NCBI GenBank assembly: GCA_944324305.1
Contig: CALUVV010000002.1
Span: 124,001 to 188,000, forward strand
DNA: 64,000 bases
Source of the DNA: Candidatus Gastranaerophilales bacterium
Lineage (GTDB): Bacteria; Cyanobacteriota; Vampirovibrionia; Gastranaerophilales; Gastranaerophilaceae
Direction of reading: 5' to 3'
Part shown: one piece after another, positions 9,187-17,520 of the stretch
Layout of the letters: each line of letters starts with the position of its first letter
How positions within the stretch are numbered: position 1 is the stretch's first letter
Notes under the pieces: model-generated
Database searches by the model: none
The model's input: only the letters and a program-made list of their open reading frames with translations
Told to the model about the DNA's origin: nothing
Position numbers and translations under genes: made by a program

Positions 9187-9206
9187 TCCTGATTGTTACA
9201 TATTGT

Positions 9207-9242
9207 AAACTCCGTAAAGCGCTTGTTTTACGGAGTTTTTTA
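9207..9242 (+). terminator. intrinsic terminator of trxA
   Basis: Stem AAACTCCGTAAA (9207-9218) pairs with TTTACGGAGTTT (about 9227-9238), followed by further T. Confidence 0.88.
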
Positions 9243-9326
9243 ATGTTTATAAGGATTTAAACCCGTTATTTGTTAAAGTTTTCATCTTTTTATTCCGATA
9301 ATCAAATAAAGGAAAAAAGGATTACT

Positions 9327-12300
9327 ATGCGAGTAAACGGTGTACCAAATAAATATGAAATATTTCAGGACTACTACCTCGAAACTAACGGGGAAGAAAT
9401 CAGTTACTCTGAAGCATTAGACCTTTTTTACAAAATGGATGAAGCTACAAAAACAGATTTTGAAACCTATTACAAAGACGAAACAGGCTACGAAATTATA
9501 ACTGCTAACGGCAGATCCTACGGAGAAAATATAGTAATAACAGATACAGGCAAAACTAAAAAGGTTAAAACAAAGAAAAAAACTTCTGACGGAAAATTTG
9601 GCGGTTATGAAGTAAGAGACGTTAAAATTTATTCAACCAATGCAAATAAAGCATACATTGATATGGAATACACTGCAGAAGGATATGCCAAAGAAAAAGG
9701 TGTTATTAATGATCCGGTTTGGTCACAATATTCAGCGGAAGAAATACTTCAAATGGCTAATAATGGAGTAAATGTACCGAAAGAAATAGTTGACATGGCT
9801 AACACTATTCAGCAGGAAACAGGCACAAACTACGAAACAGCCAATGCAGAGGAAGAAGGAAGCGCAGATGAAGTTACCGAAAAAGAAGGTTTTCTAGAGT
9901 TAATTCCGAAAGCTGAAAAGAAAATTGATAAATGCAACGAAACTAACGAAAAAATAAACGCCGAAATAGAAGACCTTTTACCTGAACAACAAAAACAGGA
10001 AAGAAGTATTAAAGACAGAATGGAAGCTAAAATGGCTTCTTTAAAAGAATACGAAGAACAAATCAGAGAATGGAGAACTCTGCAAAATAAAGTCAATAAC
10101 GGCGAAACTTTAACTGATAAAGAAGCAAGCCGCTATGCTGAAATTACAGGAATGCTTGAAGATAAAAATTCAAATTCCGACGATTTTCAAATTGATAAAA
10201 CAGAAATCGCAAAATCTTTAAATCAAATAAATATTCTGGCAGTATTAGGCGAAGAATTAGCCGATGAAACAATTGAAATCGGCGACACTCTTGCTGACTA
10301 TACATCAAAAGCTAACTACAAAGCTACACGTAAATCAGCTTCGCAGGAAATCGGCTTTTTAAGATCTATCATTGCTATGGCTAACGGTAAACTTTTAGCC
10401 AAAGAAGCAAGTGAAGCCGGTAACGAAACAAAAGACTACACGGAAGAAACAACACAATCCGTTAATAATATAGCTTCTCTTATGGGAATAGAAAACAGTA
10501 TTTCTAATCCTAATGAAAGCGCTGCAGATACTGAAAAAGCTCCTCAAGAAGTCAAAACAGCAGAAGAAACCGCTCAAAGTACAGAAAAAAATCAAGAAAA
10601 TGTTCCTGCCGATAATGAGGAAAAAGATCGGCAAACAGCTGCAGAACAAAGCAATGATACACAACAGGAAGATTTTATTATCACTGATGATAATATTAAA
10701 GAATTAATTAACGAATCAGGTGATATCAACAGCGATTTGTTAAAACAATTCAAATACGCAAAACAATCATCTAAAGATGCAAAAAGCGATAAAATAGTCG
10801 CTGCAATTGCCAATAAAAAAATTGCAAAACTTGTTAAAGAATATCAGGAAGAAGAAGCAAGACGCCAGGATGCAATCAAAACTAAAGAAGATGAAAATAA
10901 AGAAGCTAAAAAAGAACTCGAAAATTTAACAGGTAAATCATCAGAAGAAATTGATGAAGAATTAAACAGCAAAAATTCAAATAATTCTTCCGATGAAAAC
11001 ATGGACGAGTCCTCTAAAAATGAAGTCAGAAAACATAAACAAACAATATCTGACAACAACAAAGAGATTGAAGCTCTTAATAACGAATCCGAAAAAGCAA
11101 TTCAAGACTTTAACAACAAAACAAAAAAAGAACAAACATTCTTAGATAAATCAATTCCTGAAGAAAATGAAGCTTTGGAAACAAACTCAAAATATCTTCA
11201 AGAAACAATTCCGCAATACAAAGAACGTTTAAGCTTTACAGACAACAACGGAACAACATTAACCAAAATGGGTAAATACCGTGTAGTTGTCGGTATGAAA
11301 CAAATTGCACATTTGCAAATTAAAAAAGGCTTTCGTAATGTAGCAAAAGGAACTGTCAGTATGGGTATAGGGCTTAGCGCACAAACAGTTGCCAATACTC
11401 CTGTACCGAAAATTACCGAAAAAGCTACAAAAACAGCCGAAGCTCAAGGTTCTGATGCAATATCAGCACTTACCGCATTAAATGATAAAATTGTTTCAGT
11501 AACCGGTGAAGGAACAGAAGAACAAACAGGTTCAAATAATAATGCAGAAAATGCAAATAATGAAAACCAAAAACAAGGAAATCAAACAGCAGCAGCACAA
11601 ACTTCACAGCCTGCAGATAATCAGCAGACTGAAACAGCTTCTGATAATGCAGGTGTTCAAACAGCTTCCGCAAAAACTCAGGAAGTAACAAACAATCCGC
11701 CTTCAACTCCGGTGCAAGAAGCTGAAAATACTACCGAACAAGAAAAGAAGAATTCAAAAATTCCTCCCAGCAAAGTAACTCAAACAGAAGAACAAAAGGA
11801 TACCGAAAAAACACTTAATGCAGTACCGTCAACAAGCAATACAAGCACTTCATCCGAAAAAGAAGATGAAGAAATGACTACCGACGATGCTCAAGATAAT
11901 GTTGACGATATTAACGCTTCTGCTAAAGATGACAGCAAAGACTCAGAAAATGTCAAAAAAGATACTGATAAAACAACTAAAGAACTTGAAAAAGAAACTA
12001 AACAGCTTACAAAGTTGATGAAAAAAGATGAAAAAGAAATCATCAAAATGACTAAAGAATCAACCGAAGCTGCTAAAAAACAAGAAGAAGCGTTAACAGA
12101 ATATGAAACGTTAGTTGCAGAAAACGAACAATTAATCGCAGAAGACGAAAACAAACAACAAAATCAAGCGCCTGTACAGGCGGCCCCTCAAAATGCAAAC
12201 GGAGAAGAAGAACAAAACACGGTTCTCGGCAGTGCATCAATGTCAATTGGCGGTCAACAAAGTTCAAATGCAGACAAAATTCAAAGCAATGATGAAAGAA

Positions 12301-13832
12301 TAAATGAACTGGGAATTTCATTTAATACTTACGGAAGAACTATTGAAAGAAACAGAAAAAAAATCGTAAGAATTCAAAAAACTACAAAAACACGCCAGAA
12401 AAAATTCAATAAAAAAACAGACCTGATTGAAGAAAAGAATAAAGAAGCAGAAAAGAAGGAGCTTGAAAAACAAAAGAAACTTCAAAAACAACTTGGAGCT
12501 GTAGGCATAGCTGAAAATGTATTCCAAATTACATTATCAACAGGTCTAATATTATCGATGAACCCATTCACTGCTGCGGCAGGTGCTGTAATGGTTGATA
12601 TCGGTACATACGGCGTTTTAGCCTGCGGTGTTACCAAAGCAACAATTAATATTGCAAACGGAAACCTCACTGCAGGATTAATGGCCTTAGGACAATGTGC
12701 TATTTCCGTAGCTACAGGAGCAACAGGAACAGGAGCCGCTGCAGGCGGTGTCTTAGGAGCAGTAAGCTCAGGATTAAATGTGGTTGCATCTTCCGCAAGC
12801 CTTGTAAACAATGTCAGAGCGGTTCAGGGTAAAGAAGCAAGCGGCGTATTCAGCAAAATTTCAACAATTGCAGGCGTAGCATCTTCTCTTACAAGTTCCG
12901 CAGCAACACTCAGCAATCTGGGCAAATCAGGTGCATCAACATTCGGCAAGTCAATGCAGATTGCAGGGGTTGCCGGAAGTGCATTATCTTCTGCAAGCCA
13001 GCTTATGACAGAATTCGGCGGAGACAGCCAGTTTGCAAATATTCTCGGGATGGTAGGCGGCGCAGTAAGCACCGTATCTGCATTAGGTATGCTTGCAGAT
13101 AAAAAATTCGGCAACGCGTCAGAAAAAAATAAAGAAAACAAAGAAAAAACAGAAACAGCCGAAAATAAAACAGAACAAAGCGGAGAAACACAAAAAGACA
13201 CTGAAACACAAAAAACAGAACAACAGACAAAAGCAGAAGAAAAACAGGCTGAAACAGAAATGAAAAAAGCCGAGCAACAGGCGAAAACCGAAGAAAAACA
13301 AGCTGAAGCAGAAGCCAAAAAGAACGAACAACAAACGAAAACAGATGAACAGAAAAATGATACTTCTGACCAAAAAACAGAAGATACAAAAATGACAAAA
13401 GAAGAAAAGAAAGCTGCTAAAGCTGAAGAAAAAAGAATTAAAAATAATATAAAAAAAGAAGGAGCATCTGAAGAGTTTGCAGATATAAATACGGAAGACC
13501 TGCAAAAAGAAATGTTTGCCGCAACAGATGCAGGCGATAAAGAACGGGCAAAAGCACTTGCAGCAGAAAGCACAAGAAGAAATTACTTCAAAAACGAAAT
13601 TGCTCCCCAGCAGAAAAAAGAAGCCAGACAACAGACTTTTTCAAACGTAATAAACGCTGTTTCCGGAGCTGCAAATATTGCAGGTTCTTTATTCTCTAAA
13701 TCTGATGACCAGCAGCAGCAGCAAAAGAAAAAAGCTCCGGCAGGACAGCTTACCGAACGTACAAAAGAAATAATGAGAAAACATAAAAAACGTATAGCGG
13801 CGTTAGCTTCAAAAGGATATAATTTAAGATAA
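9327..13832 (+). CDS. giant coiled-coil protein with a Gly/Ala-rich hydrophobic segment, unknown function
   Basis: Not a family I recognise. The ATG at 9327 has AAGG six bases upstream; the frame is 1,501 residues. Residues 1-150 look globular. About 200-1050 is low-complexity Glu/Lys/Gln/Thr-rich sequence with several coiled-coil stretches and Asn/Ser spacers. About 1055-1255 is rich in Gly, Ala, Ser and Val and able to form membrane-inserting or packed helices (for example SAASTL-like runs around ATGATGTGAAAGGVLGAV). About 1280-1350 holds an imperfect repeat of KAEEKQAE/KKAEQQAK type. There is no signal peptide. The plan of coiled coils plus hydrophobic helices resembles cytoplasmic-export translocators, but that is analogy only. 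It has its own terminator. Confidence 0.6.
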   Translation: MRVNGVPNKYEIFQDYYLETNGEEISYSEALDLFYKMDEATKTDFETYYKDETGYEIITANGRSYGENIVITDTGKTKKVKTKKKTSDGKFGGYEVRDVKIYSTNANKAYIDMEYTAEGYAKEKGVINDPVWSQYSAEEILQMANNGVNVPKEIVDMANTIQQETGTNYETANAEEEGSADEVTEKEGFLELIPKAEKKIDKCNETNEKINAEIEDLLPEQQKQERSIKDRMEAKMASLKEYEEQIREWRTLQNKVNNGETLTDKEASRYAEITGMLEDKNSNSDDFQIDKTEIAKSLNQINILAVLGEELADETIEIGDTLADYTSKANYKATRKSASQEIGFLRSIIAMANGKLLAKEASEAGNETKDYTEETTQSVNNIASLMGIENSISNPNESAADTEKAPQEVKTAEETAQSTEKNQENVPADNEEKDRQTAAEQSNDTQQEDFIITDDNIKELINESGDINSDLLKQFKYAKQSSKDAKSDKIVAAIANKKIAKLVKEYQEEEARRQDAIKTKEDENKEAKKELENLTGKSSEEIDEELNSKNSNNSSDENMDESSKNEVRKHKQTISDNNKEIEALNNESEKAIQDFNNKTKKEQTFLDKSIPEENEALETNSKYLQETIPQYKERLSFTDNNGTTLTKMGKYRVVVGMKQIAHLQIKKGFRNVAKGTVSMGIGLSAQTVANTPVPKITEKATKTAEAQGSDAISALTALNDKIVSVTGEGTEEQTGSNNNAENANNENQKQGNQTAAAQTSQPADNQQTETASDNAGVQTASAKTQEVTNNPPSTPVQEAENTTEQEKKNSKIPPSKVTQTEEQKDTEKTLNAVPSTSNTSTSSEKEDEEMTTDDAQDNVDDINASAKDDSKDSENVKKDTDKTTKELEKETKQLTKLMKKDEKEIIKMTKESTEAAKKQEEALTEYETLVAENEQLIAEDENKQQNQAPVQAAPQNANGEEEQNTVLGSASMSIGGQQSSNADKIQSNDERINELGISFNTYGRTIERNRKKIVRIQKTTKTRQKKFNKKTDLIEEKNKEAEKKELEKQKKLQKQLGAVGIAENVFQITLSTGLILSMNPFTAAAGAVMVDIGTYGVLACGVTKATINIANGNLTAGLMALGQCAISVATGATGTGAAAGGVLGAVSSGLNVVASSASLVNNVRAVQGKEASGVFSKISTIAGVASSLTSSAATLSNLGKSGASTFGKSMQIAGVAGSALSSASQLMTEFGGDSQFANILGMVGGAVSTVSALGMLADKKFGNASEKNKENKEKTETAENKTEQSGETQKDTETQKTEQQTKAEEKQAETEMKKAEQQAKTEEKQAEAEAKKNEQQTKTDEQKNDTSDQKTEDTKMTKEEKKAAKAEEKRIKNNIKKEGASEEFADINTEDLQKEMFAATDAGDKERAKALAAESTRRNYFKNEIAPQQKKEARQQTFSNVINAVSGAANIAGSLFSKSDDQQQQQKKKAPAGQLTERTKEIMRKHKKRIAALASKGYNLR

Positions 13833-13860
13833 AAAAAGCGGTTTTTAAAAACCGCTTTTT
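13833..13860. terminator. bidirectional terminator, 28-base perfect palindrome
   Basis: AAAAAGCGGTTTTT followed directly by its reverse complement. It serves the giant gene on the plus strand and the convergent amylase gene on the minus strand, whose stop overlaps its end. Confidence 0.9.
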
Positions 13861-15406
13861 ACTTAATTTCCAAATCATTTAACAGTAAAACCTGAGTTTC
13901 TCCCGGCTGCAAAGTAACCTTGAAACCGCCTTTTTGAGCAATAGGTATACTTTCTATTTTAACAGGTATAACAATGTTTTTATCTTCAAGTTTCGGAACA
14001 GAAACAGTTGTATCAACATTATTTCTAAAGTTCAAATTACCTATTACAACAACACTCTTGCCTCCGTAACTGATTGCATAAGCAAACACCGGAGAGGCTG
14101 AAGTTTTTAAAGGAATAAATTTCCCGTTGTTAATCATCTTTATAAATTGCCGTTTTACATTGTTGGCAAGCAAAAAAGCTCCCAACAGGTCATCATTTTT
14201 AGCACCGGGCTGTCTGGAAAAATTAAATATGTCAATTTTACCGCGGTGCACAAAATAATAATCATCATCGGTAAAAGATTTAAAAGCTTCCTTATTAGCC
14301 CAAAGGTAAATATAATTATCACCGGTATCAAAACCGTCCACAAAATACGAATTTACAGGAAGGGTAGCGTTAAGCCATATAATCATTTCGCTGAATTTAG
14401 CACCGTTAATTAATACAGGGCTCATTTCGTCATGTGTTGTAAAGCTTCCGATTACAGCTTTCGGTTCTGCAAATTTATTAAGAACTGCATTTGTTGTAAG
14501 AATTTGATTTATCAGCTCTCTGCCTGTTTTGTAATCCTTAAGATTAAAATAACTGCCGTAGTATCCGTCAAAACCGGCTTCCAGTAATTTATCGTAAGGA
14601 GTAAATACTGCATACTCGGAAACAGGAGTTGTCCAGCTTTCGGAAGCTTCCGCAAGCCATAAAAACTGATGATCTTTTGTTCTTGAATAATTAATTAAGT
14701 CTTTCCAGAATTTTGCGGGTTTTATGGTCGCAACATCTGCCCTGATACCGTCAGCCCCGAGACCGATAACCATATCTACAAACTCTTTATAAAGGTTATA
14801 AACATCCTTATTTACCGCATTTTCCGTTCCCGCATTAAGCAGTCTTACATCCGTCCAGTCAGCGGGGACAACAGGCTGGCCTGATTTATCTTTAACAAAA
14901 AGCTCAGGTCTCTGCATATATAAATCATAAGAACCGCAGGACGGCAAATCTATAATTACACGTATATTGCGTTTATGTGCTTCGTCAATAAATTTTCTTG
15001 CCTGTTCGTTTATTGATAAAGCACTTTGTTTGCTTTCAAGCTGGGGATTTAAAGTATTAAAGCTCGATGCCGCGTAAACAGAACCTGCTGTGCCCAATGC
15101 CTTAGTTTTACCAACAGGGGTTATGGGCATTACATGTATTGTATTTATACCTTTTTGTGAAAGCTCGTCAAGTTTTGCAATAGCGTTCAAAAAAGTACCG
15201 CTTTCCTCAGCTTCATCAAAATCTATTATACCGTTTTTATTAGTATCCTGTGCTCCGAATGTTCTTAAATTTATCTCATATATAATTGCGGAATCATTTG
15301 TAAACATTCTTCGCAGATCGTTAACCCATACGTCTGCACTGTAAGCACTTTGCGCGGCAAATGATACTATGGCTAAAGCTGTTAAAAACTTTTTCATAAA
15401 CTTCAT
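13859..15406 (-). CDS. secreted alpha-amylase family (GH13) glycoside hydrolase
   Basis: Hydrolyses alpha-glucans outside the cytoplasm. 515 residues with an N-terminal signal peptide ending near SAYSAD (residue 24), a TIM barrel and a C-terminal beta domain. Catalytic residues are visible: nucleophile Asp in GADGIRADVATI (near 220), acid/base Glu in WLAEASE (near 250), and the transition-state Asp in FTTHDEMSP (near 325). Between the signal and the barrel sits an EF-hand-like loop DTNKNGIIDFDEAEE (about 53-67), a likely calcium site and an uncommon insertion. SD GGGGG stands about seven bases before the ATG. It diverges from a ROK kinase gene, consistent with sugar uptake. Confidence 0.9.
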   Translation of the reverse strand: MKFMKKFLTALAIVSFAAQSAYSADVWVNDLRRMFTNDSAIIYEINLRTFGAQDTNKNGIIDFDEAEESGTFLNAIAKLDELSQKGINTIHVMPITPVGKTKALGTAGSVYAASSFNTLNPQLESKQSALSINEQARKFIDEAHKRNIRVIIDLPSCGSYDLYMQRPELFVKDKSGQPVVPADWTDVRLLNAGTENAVNKDVYNLYKEFVDMVIGLGADGIRADVATIKPAKFWKDLINYSRTKDHQFLWLAEASESWTTPVSEYAVFTPYDKLLEAGFDGYYGSYFNLKDYKTGRELINQILTTNAVLNKFAEPKAVIGSFTTHDEMSPVLINGAKFSEMIIWLNATLPVNSYFVDGFDTGDNYIYLWANKEAFKSFTDDDYYFVHRGKIDIFNFSRQPGAKNDDLLGAFLLANNVKRQFIKMINNGKFIPLKTSASPVFAYAISYGGKSVVVIGNLNFRNNVDTTVSVPKLEDKNIVIPVKIESIPIAQKGGFKVTLQPGETQVLLLNDLEIK

Positions 15407-15491
15407 TACATATCCCCCTTCATATTTAATATGCTAGCAAATAATTACGCTTTTTGCAAATTTTATATTTTTTATATATAATCTTAAGTAT

Positions 15492-16451
15492 ATGAAAAAG
15501 TATTCGATTGGAATTGATCTTGGCGGCACCAAAATACTTATCGCACTTGTAAACAGGGAAACGGGCGAGGTTTTGGAACACGTCAAAAAAAAGACCAAAA
15601 AGGATAAAGGGCCGAAAAATATTATAAAAAAAATGCTGGAAGGCATTGAAGAACTTTTGGAAAACAGCGGGAAAACGCTTGATGACATAAGCTCTATAGG
15701 TGTGGGAGCGGCAGGGCAAATTGACAGGCAGAACGGGATTTTGATTGCTGCGGCAAACTTAGACTGTTACGATTTAGATATTAAAGGGATTTTATCGGAA
15801 AAGTTTAACATTCCGGTTTTTGTAGGCAACGATGTTGAGATAGCGGCAATAGGCGAACAAAAGTTCGGTGCAGGCAGAGGATGTGACGATTTTGTCTGCG
15901 TATTTGTCGGAACAGGTGTCGGGTCAGCAATAATCAAAGACGGTAAAATAATAACGGGTGCAACCGGAACAGCAGGAGAAATCGGACATATTATAGTTGA
16001 TTTAAACGGCAGACAATGCTCCTGCGGTGCGCACGGGTGTTTAGAAGCTTATGCTTCGCGCTCTGCAATTGAAAGACGAATTGAAGGAGCATTGAAAAAA
16101 GGCAGAAAATCTTGTATTTTGGATTACCTTGAAACAGGAAAATCAATAACTTCAAGCATGATTCAAAAGTCAATTGAAAGAGAAGACGAGCTTGTACTGC
16201 AATGTGTAACAGAAGCATCCGAATATCTTTCGGGCGGGATTGCAAGTATTATAAACTTTGTTAACCCCGAATTAGTAATTTTAGGGGGCGGTTTAATAGA
16301 AGCTGTTGACTATTTTTATCAGAAAACAATAAAAAAAGCCAGAGCAAAATCATTACCTGTTCCCGCAGAAAAGATACAATTAAAAAAAGCCGTGCTCGGG
16401 GATTATTCCGGAGTAATCGGAGCTGCTTTTTTACAAGACAGGGGATTTTAA
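15492..16451 (+). CDS. ROK-family sugar kinase, probable glucokinase
   Basis: Phosphorylates glucose or a related sugar in the cytosol. 319 residues. The N-terminal phosphate-binding motif GIDLGGTKI is followed by the second nucleotide loop VGTGVGSAI, the sugar-binding GEIGHI, and the ROK zinc signature CSCGAHGCLEAYAS. The genomic setting, divergent from an alpha-amylase and followed by a GT9 gene with no gap, fits glucose derived from glucans. TATAAT at 15477-15482 is nine bases before the ATG and no Shine-Dalgarno is seen, so the leader is at most a few bases. Confidence 0.9.
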   Translation: MKKYSIGIDLGGTKILIALVNRETGEVLEHVKKKTKKDKGPKNIIKKMLEGIEELLENSGKTLDDISSIGVGAAGQIDRQNGILIAAANLDCYDLDIKGILSEKFNIPVFVGNDVEIAAIGEQKFGAGRGCDDFVCVFVGTGVGSAIIKDGKIITGATGTAGEIGHIIVDLNGRQCSCGAHGCLEAYASRSAIERRIEGALKKGRKSCILDYLETGKSITSSMIQKSIEREDELVLQCVTEASEYLSGGIASIINFVNPELVILGGGLIEAVDYFYQKTIKKARAKSLPVPAEKIQLKKAVLGDYSGVIGAAFLQDRGF

Positions 16452-17513
16452 ATGACGAAAAAAATTATGCTGGTTAGATTATCTTCACTCGGGGACGTTA
16501 TTTTTAATATTCCTCTGGCAAATGTTCTGCAGCAAAACGGATTTGAAGTTACATGGCTTGTTTCTGAAAAAGGTATAGATATAGTCAAAAATAATCCGGC
16601 AGTTAAAAGAGCCGTTCTCATTCCGTTGAAAAGATGGAAGAAAGAAGGATTTTCAATAAAAAATACAATTGAATTCTTTAAAATATTAAAAAGCTTACGT
16701 GATGAACATTTTGACATTGCAATAGATACCCAAATGATGTTTAAAAGTATGATTTGGATGAAGCTTTGCGGTGCAAAAAGACGAATTTGTTTTAAATACG
16801 GCCGTGAATTTTCAAGCCTCGGCGGAAACGAGGTTATTGACGCGGCTCCTAATCCGAATTTTTCAACACACGCAATATTCCAGCATATGTGGTATGCAAA
16901 ATATTTAGGACTTGAAGGTACAGATGAAGTGAAGTTTACACTTCCGCCGACAGGTAAAGAAACAGTTGATAAAGTTAACATTCTTTTAAAAGATCTTGAT
17001 AAATCAAAACCAATGGTTGTAATCTGCCCCGCGACAACATGGCGTCTCAAACACTGGAATAAAGATAATTGGAGAAAAGTTGTCGATGCAATAAAAGACA
17101 AATGTTCGCTTGTTTTTACGGGAACAGCGGGTGATAAAGACTTAATTTCATACATAGGCGGAGATAACTTTATAAATCTTGCAGGACAGACAAATATTAA
17201 GGATTTAATAGAAATTTTTTCGCGTGCCGCACTGGTTATGGCTCCCGATTCGGGCAGCGCCCACCTTGCAAGAGCAACGGAAATTCCTGCGGTAATTTCA
17301 ATATTCTGTTGTACGCCGCCGACATCTTACGGACCGTTCGGTGATGACAAAAAATATTTTGCTCTTAACGGAAAACTTAAGTGCCAGCCATGCCATACAA
17401 GAAAATGCCCGCTTCAGGGAGCGGATGCCGAACAGTGTTTAAACAGCCCCCCCCCCGAAGAAATTATAAATATTGTAAACAACATATTACAAAACTCAAA
17501 ACATAGTGTATAA
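16452..17513 (+). CDS. glycosyltransferase family 9, heptosyltransferase-like
   Basis: Transfers a sugar, classically ADP-heptose, to lipopolysaccharide core. 353 residues with N-terminal RLSSLGDVIFNIP and C-terminal nucleotide-sugar site APDSGSAHLARA, both typical of WaaC/RfaC. The ATG directly abuts the ROK kinase stop. The last codons include a run of ten C (17447-17456) encoding Ser-Pro-Pro-Pro. In the present reading it is in frame, but loss of one C stops translation a few codons later (CCG AAG AAA TTA TAA), and a gain alters and shortens the tail. WaaC versus another GT9 role in this lineage is uncertain. Confidence 0.86.
   Translation: MTKKIMLVRLSSLGDVIFNIPLANVLQQNGFEVTWLVSEKGIDIVKNNPAVKRAVLIPLKRWKKEGFSIKNTIEFFKILKSLRDEHFDIAIDTQMMFKSMIWMKLCGAKRRICFKYGREFSSLGGNEVIDAAPNPNFSTHAIFQHMWYAKYLGLEGTDEVKFTLPPTGKETVDKVNILLKDLDKSKPMVVICPATTWRLKHWNKDNWRKVVDAIKDKCSLVFTGTAGDKDLISYIGGDNFINLAGQTNIKDLIEIFSRAALVMAPDSGSAHLARATEIPAVISIFCCTPPTSYGPFGDDKKYFALNGKLKCQPCHTRKCPLQGADAEQCLNSPPPEEIINIVNNILQNSKHSV
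17447..17456 (+). repeat. poly-C tract (10 C) inside the GT9 gene
   Basis: Mononucleotide run of ten C within coding sequence of an A+T-rich genome. One of only two ten-base C/G runs in the window. It is in frame as read; slippage would change the last 18 or so residues. Confidence 0.9.
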
Positions 17514-17520
17514 TAAGTAT

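Noticed and set aside
12824-13573. 249-residue minus-strand ORF rich in Ser, Phe and Cys
   Set aside because: Shadow of the Glu/Lys/Gln-rich giant protein; composition follows from its codons.
16448-17155. 235-residue minus-strand ORF over the GT9 gene
   Set aside because: The GT9 frame has all family motifs; no RBS or homology for the opposite one.
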